In this document: piece by piece, positions 12,520-24,239 of the stretch | Numbering within the stretch: position 1 is the first letter of the stretch | Layout of the letters: each line of letters starts with the position of its first letter | NCBI GenBank assembly: GCA_029891345.1 | Contig: CM057002.1 | Location: 65,800,590-65,864,589, forward strand | Length of the DNA stretch: 64,000 bases | Origin: Dryococelus australis | Lineage: Eukaryota > Arthropoda > Insecta > Phasmatodea > Phasmatidae | Reading direction: 5' to 3' | Program-made: the position numbers and the translations under genes | Notes under the pieces: generated by a model | Told to the model about the DNA's origin: nothing | Databases searched by the model: none | What the model saw: only the letters and a program-made list of their open reading frames with translations

Positions 12520-12697
12520 GAGAAGCGCGGGAGCTATAAGGGTCACACTGGCACGCGCTACAAGAGCGCCATCGCCTCTACGCGAATGGCTCTGAACTGG
12601 TGTGCAGTGTTCTCGTAGTGCTGCGCGTACTTATGGGACTCTCAGCGGTGACATCATCATCTTATTGATAGCAAGTCTGTAGCAAAGTTCAATACAG
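12520..12697 (+). repeat. Unrecognised dispersed repeat of about 180 bp, copy 3
   Basis: GGTCACACTGGCACGCGC, CATCGCCTCTACGCG, GTGTGCAGTGTTCTCGTAG, GACTCTCAGCGGTGACATC, AAGTTCAATACAG. Ends just before an M1 MITE. Confidence 0.7.
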
Positions 12698-12704
12698 GAT
12701 CTTA

Positions 12705-13119
12705 TAGGCTGTTCGCGGTAAAATGAGCACTTTTGAAAGCCCTGATTAATATGCACTTGTAAGCGCGTTGTGTATTCTTCCTCCTTACGTAAAATTAAAA
12801 TTGCTGTGTGCATCACTTTATTCATACGTCAGTCAAGTGAAACTGTGAAATTAATGGAAAAGTAAACATTTTATACATCAAATTTTTACACAACTGTTGC
12901 GTTAAAAAAATCGAAAGCGAAATAAAAATTTTAAATCATCACAAATAGTTACCTAACACTTTTTATTCGATGTTAAGATGTGAACTACTTTCCATCTAGC
13001 GTTACCAAATTTACCGGACGCATGCCACTTAATGCACCCGTTGAATTATATGCAGATATGGACAGTGACTTTTTTGTAAGGTTGATTTCAAAAGTGCTCA
13101 CTTTAATCGTGAACAGCTT
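12705..13119 (+). mobile_element. Tc1/mariner-like MITE (family M1)
   Basis: Left end TAGGCTGTTCGCGGTAAAAT, right end CTTTAATCGTGAACAGCTTT; preceded by TA. Lies directly after a copy of the unrecognised 180-bp repeat. Confidence 0.83.
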
Positions 13120-16100
13120 TTGTCGTAGTTTGAATCGTGTCCGGCTAGTATGTTTTAAGATACGGCAGTCAGAAAATGGCCGTTTTTAACTACATTGGAG
13201 GGCTTCAAATTAATATAATACAGCGTGCGTGACCACTTTAAGTACCATTCCCTCCCCGTCTGGGGTATGTCTTTTCGTAGGTAAACATACTGCAGGGGGG
13301 CGCGTTGAACAGTTTTGTCAAAGAACCAGGATTGCGAACACTCTGTAACGTAGCACAAGCACCAGGCAATGTTACTACAAACTGGAAACATCTGAGAGGT
13401 CGGTGACATGTAAGCCAAGTTTCACACTCATTATCGTTCTATAATCGACGTGAAATGCTTACTGGCTGGTTGCTACCATCGTGGGAGGTAATGACTGGGC
13501 GTGAATTTCATTGCATTGCATTTTGCACTTTTTTAGCAATGGCTCGCAGTTTTCCGAAATGTGTCATGTAAGCCATGGACAAATTGCGAAACTGGCACAG
13601 ACGTACGATTACTTTAATTATATTAGCTTGTTCTGAGATAAATGCTCCATTTTTTTCAGGTCTACAGTTTCAACTACTACCTATATTTTTGTGTACACAT
13701 ATGTGCGAGTAATTTTTGTGAGTTACTGTAGTGCTTGAAAAGAAGGATCAGGTGTGCTAAGAGAGCCACGCAGAACACATTTCCCACCATGTTTGATGGT
13801 GACTGGTAGAGTCGTGAAGTCTCTGAGACATGACGTGTGTACACTCACAACGATAAGTGGTTTATACGTGGCTGTAACTTCTAAAACTGCAGATGATTAA
13901 AAACATTACTCGGGTATACCTAATGCACGCAGTAACTACTTCAGCATACCAAGTTTCAGTTAACTGTGTTCAAATGCACGCAAAATGTTAGTTTAAATTC
14001 CAGGGAACATATTGCGATAGGGAACACAAAAAAATGTTATAAAATAATGAATTTAGTTTATGTCTTTGTATCTGGCAACATGCCAAGTTGGGTTAAAATT
14101 TGTACGATTGTTCAGTAGGCACCTAAATTGTAACACTAAAAAGGGTATCCATTTTGAAAGTAATTTCATGCTATCAAAAATACTACAGTTAATATGTTCA
14201 TTTGTTCGCATTTCTTTGTATAGGAAAACTTACATGGACTTCGATTTGGGAATGTGTGCACAACTGAAATCATGTAAGCGGCTGAGGTTGATATATCTGT
14301 TCGACAATTTTTCAAAGGTTGATTTATAATGCGCTCAGTTAACAGATCAACTGTGTACCAATGAACGTGCCACGACAGATGTAACACACGTTTTACAATC
14401 CATCGTGTTCATTTGAGAAATTATTAAAAAGTAAAGTTTTACTGTTACGAACTAAAATGTTGACTAATTATAATGTTTTGCTTGCATTCCGATAAAGTCC
14501 AGAGAAACTGTAAAACTATAAAAGCGCTAGTTTTGTATTGAAGAGCAAAGAAATTTCCATATAAACGTAGCCCCGAGCATGAACTACATACCCTTCACAT
14601 CGTTAAATCCACTTTCTGTGCACACTTAAAATAAGTGATTTAAGGAACCAAAATTTTGTACCCAAAACATTTTGAATAATAACTTAGGGGTTGCGGTCAG
14701 TTTGATTGTTGGTACCAACTAAATATTGTGAACTTAGGTAGTAATTGCAAGAGAAGTGTATGTTGTGGTCGCATCTATGAACACAGTAGAGCTCACGGGC
14801 CATGCTAAAGAACAAATAGTTTCTTCAAGAGAACAACTTGAGCGATATTTGAATAGTTACCGCAACGAACAGAATTGTAATAAACTAACGGGACATTTAT
14901 CCGTGTTGCCGACGCCAAGGTTTGGTCGCTGTGTAACCCTGAAGCTTGTTTACAGAATTGTTCTATTGTCATCATCTTTGAATGAGTAGTGGAATGGGAG
15001 TGGATGATTAGATGGCGATTTTTGGACATTCGCCATCGCGATGCAGATGTATCTCATGGACAAACAGGACTGAGTAGGAAAAAAAAAAACTTAAATAAGA
15101 CAAGCAACCTATTCAGTCGGGCTGTTTGTGGAGGGAACATTTCTGTGGAAGTTCCAACGTTTCAGGAGGCTGAAGACAGCGAGTGTTAGCGGAGTGGCAG
15201 ATTGTAAATTGTAGTTCTCTGTCAGGGTGTAATATTATGGCATCTCTCAATTACTGTACTGGACTGCATTCAGTGCACAAGGACTGAGCGCCACGTCTTT
15301 CAGTTGCCGGAACTCTCATCGAGTGCAAATACGGCCAACAAACAAACACTTGATGTGGGCAATCACAAAATAGTTTGCACTTTTCTGGTTTCCAGTGTGA
15401 ACCCAGTGTAGTCTGATACTCTACACCTGTAATCTGTGGGCAGAGGATCTGAGCTAAATTGTTATTAAACACCACTGAACCCTACTCATGATATTACTTT
15501 TATATATCTGTGCGTGTGTGTGTGCAAGTATATGTGTGTATCCTCCCAGATAATTTTGAACTCGTGAACCGAATTTGGCAAATTGAATATCTGGCGCTAA
15601 GGCCGTTGGACCACAGCGATCCAAATCCTGAATTTCCTAGTGAGGAAAGTCAAAGTAATGGAAATTACTTTTGGAGTATATCCACACCGCCATATGAATT
15701 TAGTTAGTACCGCAGGCGATCGGAGAGGCTCCATTGGAGGTTCCCTTGATTGTCCTATCCACTGAGCTTGTACTCTTGGTGGCAGTGGCACATGCTGGAG
15801 CAGATATGGGACCTTATTCTCTAACTTGAGCTTACTTAAAGACAGTCAGCGTGATTGTCTTTATGATAAAGGGGGCCATTGTACCAGTTACTCTTAGGCG
15901 TCTTTATCTGTAAGTCATTGATGTCGTCGTGCAAAGACATGTTCGGCAACGCAGCGCGCTGTCTTCTGAAATCAAATATCTCCTTGTTGAATTATAATTT
16001 TTCCATTTTGCATGCTGTTTTGCGTCATACTATTTTGTTGTTACGGTGGATTTTCAACTATAAATTAAATTTATTTCTAAATACATTTTTGAATTACAGT

Positions 16101-16395
16101 TATAAAATAATTTTACTTATCTCTTTGGATACAAGATTTCAAATGGGCCTAGTTTATTTAGAACTAAAATTAAATAACTTAATAATTTTTAAATACCTAT
16201 TTTGTATTATTAATTTAATATTTTTTCCTAAAACTATGATTAAACAGGGCCATCTTCCCATTTCACGAATCGAAAGTCCCGCCCTGCACTGGCGCAATTC
16301 CAACTCAGACAGATAGTCGAGATACGCTCCTAGGGGACATGCTACATGCCAAATAAGTATCATATGCTAGTTTCGCATATGTCATTGGACCTCCG
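13120..16395. other. No gene recognised
   Basis: About 3.3 kb without a recognisable repeat or gene. The open frames here (up to 145 aa at 15879-16316) are AT-rich, low-complexity and lack any domain I know. Confidence 0.55.
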
Positions 16396-16403
16396 CTCAT
16401 TAT

Positions 16404-16675
16404 TAGAGGCCTGAAGAATTTATGGTTCCATCTCGGGACAAGCTGGAATTCGAAATCTCTTACGTTTGTATTTCTTATGCTATTGGTACACCCGTTAGTT
16501 TACACACCCTGGACCTCTCTGAGCCAATAATATACACACAATAAAATGCATACTCAGTCACCATCTTTCGCTAATACAAAAAGCAACCAATGAACAGTGA
16601 TATTTGCATAATTTTACATACGACAATGGAGTATAGCCTACAGGTCATTGAACTCACGAATTTTGCAGGTCTCTA
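16404..16675. mobile_element. hAT-like MITE (TAGAGACCTG group) with perfect TSD
   Basis: TAGAGGCCTGAAGAATTTAT at the left, CACGAATTTTGCAGGTCTCTA at the right; perfect 8-bp duplication CTCATTAT (16396-16403, 16676-16683). The best-dated of the group. CCAAT/ATTGG motifs inside (near 16480, 16520, 16586). Confidence 0.87.
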
Positions 16676-17397
16676 CTCATTATACATGTCCTGGAGACGT
16701 CTGGACCGATAATATATATTAAGCACTCAGATAGCTTAACACTTTCAGTGTTGCATTATTTTTTAAGTTTTGTAATGACGTATTACATAGGTCAGTACTG
16801 TACTGATACTGATCCAACACTTGCTTCATTCATGCAACCAATAATATATGTGCTTGGTAATTAAGTAACTTCGGAAAAACCTGTCACAAATATCAGAATT
16901 GTATAAACATCCACAAATCACACAACATACAGGGAAAAAACTGACTGAACTGGACAAGGATCCTATAAGTCTACAGCTCTGGTAATATGTTTCCTTAATC
17001 TGCGACATATCGACTGCAGTGAACTCAGGAACTGTAAGGGTTAGCCCGTTTAGTCCCTGTGTCCATGATCGAGGACATCTTGTACAAGCAGGATTTTTAC
17101 TGTCGGAACTCTACACAAGGCATCAGTGGCCAATGTTTTGAGCGTATCGCTTGTGGAAATCTGATTGGTTGAAGTTTCTCGACCATACGTTTGTGAATGG
17201 TCAATGCTGACTTCAAATAACATGCAGCAGGTCTTTTACTGGGAGCGAGGAGTACGCTCGAAGTAAGTACAGTGCACCTCATAAAATTAACGATTGCAAC
17301 ACTTGAACTCGGAAATTGATTCTGGACTGAAATTGTTAATTCCGCGTGGGAGAGCCGAACACTAGAATGAGCTCTGAGTGTCGGAGAAGCCAATTAG

Positions 17398-17639
17398 TAG
17401 AGACCTGAAGAATTCGCGGATTCATTTTGGGACAAGCTAAAATTAAAAACATGTGTATTTATACGACATTAATCATTGGTCCACGCGATGTTTGACACGT
17501 CCTGGAGAAGGCTGGCCCAATCGTTGCCTTCCACTGTGACAGCAGACAACCAATTCAGATTTGACTTCGGCAAATTTGTACATAAGACTGTAGAGTCTAG
17601 CCAGCAGGTAATTGAACTCGCGAATTTTTCGGGTCTCTG
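17398..17639. mobile_element. hAT-like MITE (TAGAGACCTG group)
   Basis: TAGAGACCTGAAGAATTCGC at the left, CGCGAATTTTTCGGGTCTCTG at the right; duplication CCAATTAG/CCAATGAG (17390-17397, 17640-17647). Confidence 0.85.
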
Positions 17640-17647
17640 CCAATGAG

Positions 17648-18429
17648 TAAATTACACCTGCTCGAGTGAGCGGAGTGTTGTGGAGTCCAACCTGGTGCCG
17701 TTTTATTACGTAAAATGGCGGAGTCTCTGACACAACTACCAACAGCGACATACACCACGTTTTCAGCGCACGGAAATACACGCGGAAATCGAAAGGCCGG
17801 TGCTCTAGCCACTCGTTCATCTCGGTCTCCCCCCTCCACCTTCATTTATGTCATTGAAGTAGTTTGGCAATGTAACAGCTGACGCGTGTTTGTTCCAGTT
17901 GTGTACAAACAGTACTTTGCTGGCCTAGAACATTTCCCTCAGCACGCGTACTTCCACATTGCAATCGTCCGTCAGTCGACTGTAACAGGTTGGATCATTC
18001 GAGCCAGGGACTCCTGCGTGACTGCAATACCAGGTGTCCCTACGTATAGTCTGTTCCAGTTTAACTAACCACATTTCAAGGCTTCGCCCCAGAGCACTAG
18101 AGAGTACAGAAGAGAGATAGCCACTTGTTACGTGAACTCCAGTCGCACACGCCAGCAAAATTGCGTCACTACGAAGCAAAATGTCGGAACATCCTTTGAC
18201 GATCAGCGCCTGCAAACTTATTCCTGTCCGCCTCTGCTGCTAAAGCTCGGGGATTTTTTGTCAAGTAATATACTCTATTTGCGATTTCTTCGCACTTTTT
18301 AAATCAATCGTTCGAAAAATGACCCCATGAATAACGTGTATGATTGTTTTTTTTTTTTTAATATGCTAAGTATCACAAGCGTTTCAAACGTCTGTTAACA
18401 TTAAAGTGATTTTATATACTTGGTTAGCA
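17648..18429. other. No gene recognised
   Basis: GC content is moderate to 18240, then AT-rich. No domain, SINE or clear inverted repeat. 18270-18430 may be part of the repeat at 18430-18842. Confidence 0.5.
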
Positions 18430-18842
18430 CTTTAAAGACTACGCTCTGGTGCTCAATGGCTCCGGTGTAGCTCGAACAAAAATATTTTTTAAGTTTCTTT
18501 GCCATTGAAGAAAAAAACTAGCATTTTCATTTAGTCGCTGTACTGTCTGTGTTAAACAGGATCTTACAAGAACTCTACAGATCAGTAACATTAACTTTCC
18601 TGACTACAAAACTATTTTTGTTACGTCTCCTGAAAAGGACATAGAAAAAAACATTTGATTGGGACAATATCAACTCAGTGACTGGAGACCAGCCAATAAT
18701 GAACGTTCTAGAGCACATTAAGTGTGTCCATTGTCATGTTGGCCAGTAGAGCGGTAGTAAGTGGGAAAACATAGGCCAATGGAACCGGTGTTCCTGCAGT
18801 AGTTAGTGGATATAAGTAACTCACTTCTAACTTGTCTTGTGT
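18430..18842 (+). repeat. Dispersed repeat, copy 2 of 2
   Basis: Counterpart of 3880-4300. Its upstream flank (18270-18430) also resembles 26510-26660 in poly(T) context and CAAGCGTTT, so the true element may be longer. Confidence 0.65.
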
Positions 18843-19413
18843 CCGGTTGCACCAACATCTTCCCAGATCCAAGATAAAATTATCCTAGTACTAAACCAGA
18901 ATTCAGTTTGATCTTGGTTCTAATGTAAAAGTGTTGCACCAACGAAATTTCATGATTCTGGATTTCCAATTTGTAGATCTTAGTTCCAAAGTGAGAAATT
19001 GAGATTAAGTATGAGGCAAATTTTGCTATTAGTTCGTAATATATGACGTCATGGAAGTAGGCGAATTTTTCATTATAGATAGAACTAGATGTGTGATGTT
19101 TGATCTGTTTTAAGTGAATTATTGTTGTACGTATTTTACTGAATAATATTCAAGTGAGCATAAAGTTTTTTTTTTTTTTTTTTCCCCAAGAAAACAATTG
19201 GCCGTGGTTCTGTCTGTCGGCGTATTTCAAACTACAATTGTCGAAGATGGCTGCTGATCTCGGATCGAGTTTTGGAACCGCCAATTTCGGCGGCTAGAAG
19301 TGAAATTCATCTCGATCTCCAGTCAAGTTCTGAACTCGAATGGTGCAATTGTTTTCTGTGTCGATCTTAGATCCGATCTCAAATCGAGTTTCGAACCACG
19401 ATGCTGCAACCGG
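18842..19413. mobile_element. Terminal-inverted-repeat element, about 570 bp, family unknown
   Basis: CCGGTTGCACCAACATCTTC at the left and ATGCTGCAACCGGG at the right are inverted repeats. The interior has repeated GATCTTAG/GATCCAAG motifs in both directions and a poly(T) run (19165-19185). It appears inserted at the end of the repeat shared with 3.88-4.30 kb. Confidence 0.65.
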
Positions 19414-19994
19414 GCAATAGTTTTCGTGTAACTCTCTGCTGACCTCAAAGTGTTAAGCGTTGTCTTTGTTTACACGAGGTGATGGGTTAGCCAGGAACTA
19501 GAACTTTAGCAGGACTGCAGAAAAGTGTGAAGCGACCTTGAATGGACTGTAAGATACCAGCAGTCATGTTGGTTTCTGTAAGAAGTGTTGCCGGTGTGAT
19601 GGAGTGTTGCTACGCCAGCTAGCCGTCTCAGAGCTACCACAGTCATTTCTTAGGTTGGACGTCGTTTTGCCTCACACCAGTCTGACTACACAGCAGCGAA
19701 TGAACAGAAAGCCAGGGCTCGAAAATACACAGTGCAATGGTGTCTAGCCTACAGGTCGTTCAAAACGCGAAATTTTGGTGTCATTATAGTTATTATTTGT
19801 CGTCACGGCAATACTCGCGGCAATATCGTTATTTCATTGGCTGATGTCTGGGTATGAAGACATCCCGCTTCTAAAAACACTGAGTGTGATTCGGATACAC
19901 CGTTATTAACTTTTTATTCATTGGCGCAAAGTTTTTAGGGCGCGTCAAATGAACAATGACAACTGCAATGCAGACTTGCGGGTGCTTACAATAG
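19414..19994. other. No gene recognised; part of a MITE relic
   Basis: 19640-19785 matches the right half of the 4699/23754 MITE group (GCAGCGAATGAACAGAAAG, GTCTAGCCTACAGGTCGTTC). The rest is unassigned. Confidence 0.5.
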
Positions 19995-20002
19995 GCTTAC
20001 TA

Positions 20003-20299
20003 AAGGGATAGGAAAATTTCACATGTCACTGACCTGTCGGCTAGACTCCACTGTCCCGTGTACACTCGGGCTTCAGGTATTTGTTCGTTGGCTTCTGTGC
20101 CAGTGAGTAGCCATCTGTGTTACACCGCCCCTGGCAGTATGGCGCTCGCTACCTGTTTCATTTGCTGGTTTGCTATTGGCTCACGGTCGTCCAGGGCGTG
20201 TCTAATGAAATGTGAGCCAATTACAAAGGAGACTTTAGTGTGCGGGTATTGGACGTCTATAATGTCCTGAAATGAATTCGCGAAATTTTCCTGTCCTTA
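20003..20299. mobile_element. hAT-like MITE (TAGGGATAGG group) with perfect TSD
   Basis: AAGGGATAGGAAAATTTCAC at the left, GCGAAATTTTCCTGTCCTTA at the right; perfect 8-bp duplication GCTTACTA (19995-20002, 20300-20307). Confidence 0.87.
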
Positions 20300-20975
20300 G
20301 CTTACTACTTGTCACAGTGCGAACTATGCAGGTCACTGCCTATGATTGTAAGCGAGTTTTTTCCTAATAGCAGTTTTGGTGTTTGGTCGCAGGCTTACTT
20401 TCCAGCGCCAGTTCATAAATTATTTTTTATGCCCACATTCCGAAATGAATAGTGGATAACAAACTAAGATGCTGCCATTCTTCTGCTCTGTTGTATTACT
20501 TCCATTGTGTCACAAACTATCACAAAAATGTTTTCTAAGCGCGTAGTGTCCCGTTTTATATTTCCAGAAATACTGTACAATTTAATGCTACCTATTTTCA
20601 TTTCCAAACTACATTTACGTGATATATTCTTTCGTTAGCTTAAAATTCATATGTACCTGTTTTATTTTAAAAGCACAAATTTAACCATATATAATTATTG
20701 CATCAATACACGCTGGTAATCCAAAAAAATTTGGTATAAAACATCTGAAACAATAGACCTCCGAGAAATATCGAATAAGACTGCTTTTTCAGAGAGCAGA
20801 TATTTTGGCATGAGTTCAACATTTCGGTGTACGTCGTGCGGAAAATGGGGAAGAATTCTGATTGGCTGTTTCAGCTTACCACTATGGCCGTGTTACAGTT
20901 AGTCTGGTTTTCGTCTACTTTATAAACTTGCGTTTGTAATTTAGTAAGGTATATATTGGAAGCACCGTGATACAA

Positions 20976-21370
20976 GTAGTTCACAGTGAACTGAGCATTA
21001 CTGCAAACCATGCTTGGCATCAACCTTCCTCTCTCACTTTGCGCCCTGCGTCTGCTATATGTAAATTTAAAATCACCATGTGGCTGGTTACTTTATGCAT
21101 GAGCTAATCAAGTAAAGCTACAAAAATGTTAGGAGTGTAGATGTCTTACTACGATGTAAATTCATACAATAATATGTATAAAACAAAAAAAAATTACTAA
21201 GATGGGGGCCCATAAATTTAAATATCACACATACAATATAACGTCAAGTATCAATAATTATTTTTATTAATACGCTGCTAACGTAACTACGGGCCTGCTC
21301 AGCATGTGTGTTATAACCTGTTTTTTTTTTAGGCTGATTTAAATCCTTTTTCACTTTACCGTGAAACGCA
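20976..21370 (+). mobile_element. M1-type MITE, degraded
   Basis: Diverged ends (GTTCACAGTGAACTGAGC, TTCACTTTACCGTGAAACGC) and interior; a hAT-like MITE lies almost directly after it. Confidence 0.65.
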
Positions 21371-21376
21371 ATTAGT

Positions 21377-21618
21377 TAGAAACCTGAAGAATTCGTGGAT
21401 TAATTTCGGGACAAACTAGAATTCATAACAAGCGTGTTTATATAACTTTATTCTTTGGTCCACGCGGTGTTTGACACCTCCTGGAGAAAGCTGGCCCAAT
21501 CGTCGCCTTCCTCTGTGACAGCAGACAACCAATGTGCAGTTGGCATCGGTATATGTGTACATACGACTGTAGATTCTAGCCTGCAGGTCATTGCACTCGC
21601 GAATCTTCCAGGTCTCAA
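21377..21618. mobile_element. hAT-like MITE (TAGAGACCTG group)
   Basis: Same family as 17398-17639 (GTTTGACACCTCCTGGAGAA, GACAGCAGACAACCAAT). The duplication is decayed. Confidence 0.8.
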
Positions 21619-21776
21619 CCTAAAGTAAACAGCAGACCAGGCAATGCTGTAGTGTGTCGCATACCACGACTTGGCCGATGCCAAATAAATGTCAAGAAGT
21701 ATTTGTACACCCAAAATCCCGCAGTTCATAAAATAAACCGCGCATCTGCATAAAACTATGCTTAGGCACTGTTTAA

Positions 21777-22028
21777 TGGGGCCGCTGTGGCTCAGCGGTT
21801 AGACTGGTAGCTTCCCACCCAAGCGAACCGAGTTCAATCCCCGGCCGGGTCACTTCCGCATTTTTGCGTGTGGGAATCGTGCCGGGCGATGCCGCTGATC
21901 GGCGGGTTTTTCTCGGAAATCTCTCTTTCCCCCCGCCCTTACATTCCGACGCTGCTCTATTCTCACCTCATTCCACCCTCATCAGCTCTCAAGACCTAGT
22001 TTTTAACAGCCACTCAAATATCTCAAAT
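21777..22028 (+). mobile_element. tRNA-derived SINE, family 1, with clear TSD
   Basis: A box GTGGCTCAGCGGTTAGAC, B box AGTTCAATCCC, full body. Flanked by the perfect 10-bp duplication CACTGTTTAA (21767-21776 and 22029-22038). Confidence 0.92.
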
Positions 22029-22419
22029 CACTGTTTAACATTTAACATCATATTAATATGACAACGATGCCAAAGTGTTAATAAACAATAATTAGATAAG
22101 GAAAACGAAAAACATATTTTATGAATATTTCAACGTCTTCCTTTACTAAATTCGGGTGTGAAACTAATTCTTTTATAACAATTACTTATGTCGTATCTGT
22201 ATTTTAGATTTAAAGTTCGCAGAACGTACATGGCGGTGATTTTGTAATTTGTATTTTGTAAGATTTAAATTTCGAAGTAGACGAGTCTCAAAATGCAAAA
22301 CACAAACATACGTCATAGATTTTTAAGATAAAGTCAGTGAGGTGACTGTCCTTGTTAACAATAAGTTCCAATTGGAACACCGCCTCTGTCTGGACAGCGA
22401 GATTGACGTGAATGTGAAT

Positions 22420-22596
22420 AAAATACGTAAGTCAGGAAACAAGCAGGTACAGTACAGAGCCAAGAAACAAACATGTCATTGGCCCGTCGCTGTGATCAGT
22501 CAACCTCGAATCGTATACAGACGTGAGCAATATCACGGGAGGCAAGTGAATGCAACTCAAAGAGATGTCATTGCGGATTATGTAAGTCGACTGGAA
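22420..22596 (+). promoter_or_regulatory. Distal upstream block shared with CSP-B
   Basis: About 177 bp, lying 480 to 305 bp upstream of the CSP-A ATG. It is about 94% identical by eye to 45562-45742 upstream of CSP-B, and clearly more conserved than the DNA between it and the TATA box. The long open frame over it (22342-22728) is not convincing as a gene, because differences between the copies fall mostly at positions that change the amino acid. It is either a shared enhancer or a gene-conversion tract. Confidence 0.55.
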
Positions 22597-22837
22597 CGGT
22601 CTCATTTTTCCTATTTTCTCTTTCCTTCACCTCCATCGACTCGACCTTTTGTCATTCGGTGGAGCGGAAATTTTTATGCGAGCGACAGAAAATATTCTAA
22701 GGTTTTCCCTGACATTGCAGCCACGTGATATCATGTTGCTTCACCTCCTCCCCCCCCCCTTTTTTTCCTCTCACCACTTCCACCTCCTTCGCCGACCGTC
22801 AGTGTTTGCAAATCCCCACCATGTCCCTCAAGACGGG

Positions 22838-22846
22838 TATATATAA
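22838..22846 (+). promoter_or_regulatory. TATA box of CSP-A
   Basis: TATATATAA, 65 bp upstream of the CSP-A ATG. It matches, in sequence and context, the TATA box of CSP-B. Transcription would be expected to start about 25-30 bp downstream, near 22865-22872 (inference). Confidence 0.8.
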
Positions 22847-22902
22847 CCGGCGCGGTGCTGTGGCAAACAGCACGTCGATTCAAGACAGCAGCGGATAGCA
22901 AG

Positions 22903-23104
22903 ATGAAGTCCGTCCTGGCAGTGGTGTTGGTGAGTGTGGTGGTCGTGCAGGCGGCCAGGCTACGCAGGGAAGATGCCAAGTACAGCTCGCAGTACGACAA
23001 TGTCGACCTGCAGGAGATCCTCAACAGCGATAGACTGCTCAAGAACTACCAAGACTGCATCATGGACAGGGGGACGTGCACTCCTGACGCCAAGCTTCTC
23101 AGAG
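22903..23104 (+). CDS. CSP: Chemosensory protein A, exon 1 (signal peptide and N-terminal half)
   Basis: First coding exon of an OS-D/CSP-family protein; with exon 2 (30051-30253) it encodes 134 aa. I chose the ATG at 22903 because it opens a strong signal peptide (MKSVLAVVLVSVVVVQA, likely cut after residue 17) and sits 65 bp below a TATA box. The mature start carries the family motif KYSSQYDNVDLQEIL, then Cys52 and Cys59 in C-x6-C spacing (DCIMDRGTC) and TPDAKLLR. The exon ends at a GTAAAC donor in phase 1, one base after an Arg codon, which is the usual place of the single conserved CSP intron. CSPs are small secreted six-helix proteins that bind hydrophobic ligands in sensillar lymph or other fluids; the ligand cannot be told from sequence. 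Its tandem paralogue is CSP-B, 23 kb downstream. The in-frame ATG at 22855 is rejected as start because it lies right after the TATA box, upstream of the expected transcription start. Confidence 0.95.
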
Positions 23105-23342
23105 GTAAACTACCGCGCTTGTTACTCTACAGTCGTCTGGGGTAACTTTCCTACAGTGCAATCCTCGTTTATTTCAACTTTTCTGAAGACCTGCTTAAGT
23201 TATATTTTCAGGCCATTCCTCCGCCTCTTGCAAACAAAGCTTAACCTGAGTCTACCAAATGACACCAAACGGACGACGTACTGCACTCGTGCGCACTCAG
23301 TCCAGTAGGCCACTATTTTGCATGGGAACTATTTCTTACTAG

Positions 23343-23478
23343 TAGAGACCTGAAGAATTCGCGGATTCACTTTGGCACAAGCTAGAATTCAAAACATGTG
23401 TGTTTATATAACATTAGCCATTGGTCCACACGGTGTTTGACACCTCCTGGAGAAGGCTAGCCCAATCGTCGCCTTCTC
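23343..23478. mobile_element. hAT-like MITE (TAGAGACCTG group), left half only
   Basis: Starts TAGAGACCTGAAGAATTCGC and matches 17398-17639 until about 23478, where older intron DNA resumes. First arm of an inverted pair. Confidence 0.8.
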
Positions 23479-23507
23479 GGTTTTAATTCACATTAATTAT
23501 AAATAGG

Positions 23508-23749
23508 CAAAGACCTGAAAAATTTACGAGTTCAATTACCTACAGGTTAGACACTACAGTCTTATGTACAAATTTGCCGAAGTCAAATCTGAATTGGTTG
23601 TCTGCTGTCATAGTGGAAGGCGACGCTTGTGCCGGCCTTCTCCAGGAAGTGTCAAACACCGTGTGGATCAGTGGCTAATGTTATATAAACACACATGTTT
23701 TGAATTTCAGCTTGATCCAAAATGAATCCGCGAATTCTTCAGGTCTCTA
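23508..23749. mobile_element. hAT-like MITE (TAGAGACCTG group), inverted neighbour
   Basis: Full copy in opposite orientation to 23343-23478; ends CAAAGACCTGAAAAATTTAC and CGCGAATTCTTCAGGTCTCTA; duplication TAAATAGG/TAAATTTG (6 of 8). Confidence 0.8.
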
Positions 23750-23753
23750 TAAA

Positions 23754-24055
23754 TTTGGACTGGAAAATTTCCCGAATTCATTTTAGGACAAGGTAGACGT
23801 CAAACATATGTGTCTTTATGTCATGTTTGCAATTGGATCCCTGTTTATTAGACACGCCCAGTTTAACTCTTAGCCAATAAAAGTCCTGTAAGAAAACAAA
23901 CACGGAATCCTGTGGCACCTGATCTGGGGTAAACTTGCCTACACACTGGGCTAGCAGCTTGTGAACAGAAGTCTGAGGCTATTAAATACATAGGACAGTG
24001 GAGTCTAGCATATAGTCCTACGGGACGTTCGAAACGCAAAACTTTTCTGTCCCTA
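23754..24055. mobile_element. hAT-like MITE, related to 4699-4951
   Basis: Left TTTGGACTGGAAAATTTCCC, right CGCAAAACTTTTCTGTCCCTA; interior shared with 4699-4951 (ACACGCCCAG, GAGCCAATAA-type, TGAACAGAA). Confidence 0.7.
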
Positions 24056-24239
24056 ATTATAATTTAAATATAATGTATAGAACAATATAAGCAAAAGTTA
24101 AATTTCACCTAAAATAAAACAATTTTATGTTAACAGAAGCATAAAACTCTTGCGATACGTAACTTATGTAGAAAACAACCAAAAACTTCAAAGGTAGCCT
24201 ATGACTCAGAAAGTATGAAGATACGGCGACTTGACTGTA

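Larger units (their letters stand above)
23147..24185 (+). repeat. Old block of the CSP-A intron, copy 1 of 3, split by MITEs
   Basis: 23147-23342 matches 42290-42480 and 61905-62080 (TTTTCTGAAG, ATTCCTCCGCCTCTTGCAAA, GGGAACTATTTCTT). 23478-23507 (TTTTAATTCACATTAAT) and 24056-24185 (ATAAAACTCTTGCGATACG) continue the match after removal of the hAT-like MITEs between them. Confidence 0.6.

Noticed and set aside
22342-22728. 128-aa open frame over the CSP-A upstream region, with a related 117-aa frame at 45638-45991 upstream of CSP-B
   Set aside because: The frames look alike because the promoter DNA is duplicated. Differences in the best-aligned part mostly change amino acids (about six of seven), the start positions differ, and the frames run up to or through the TATA box.
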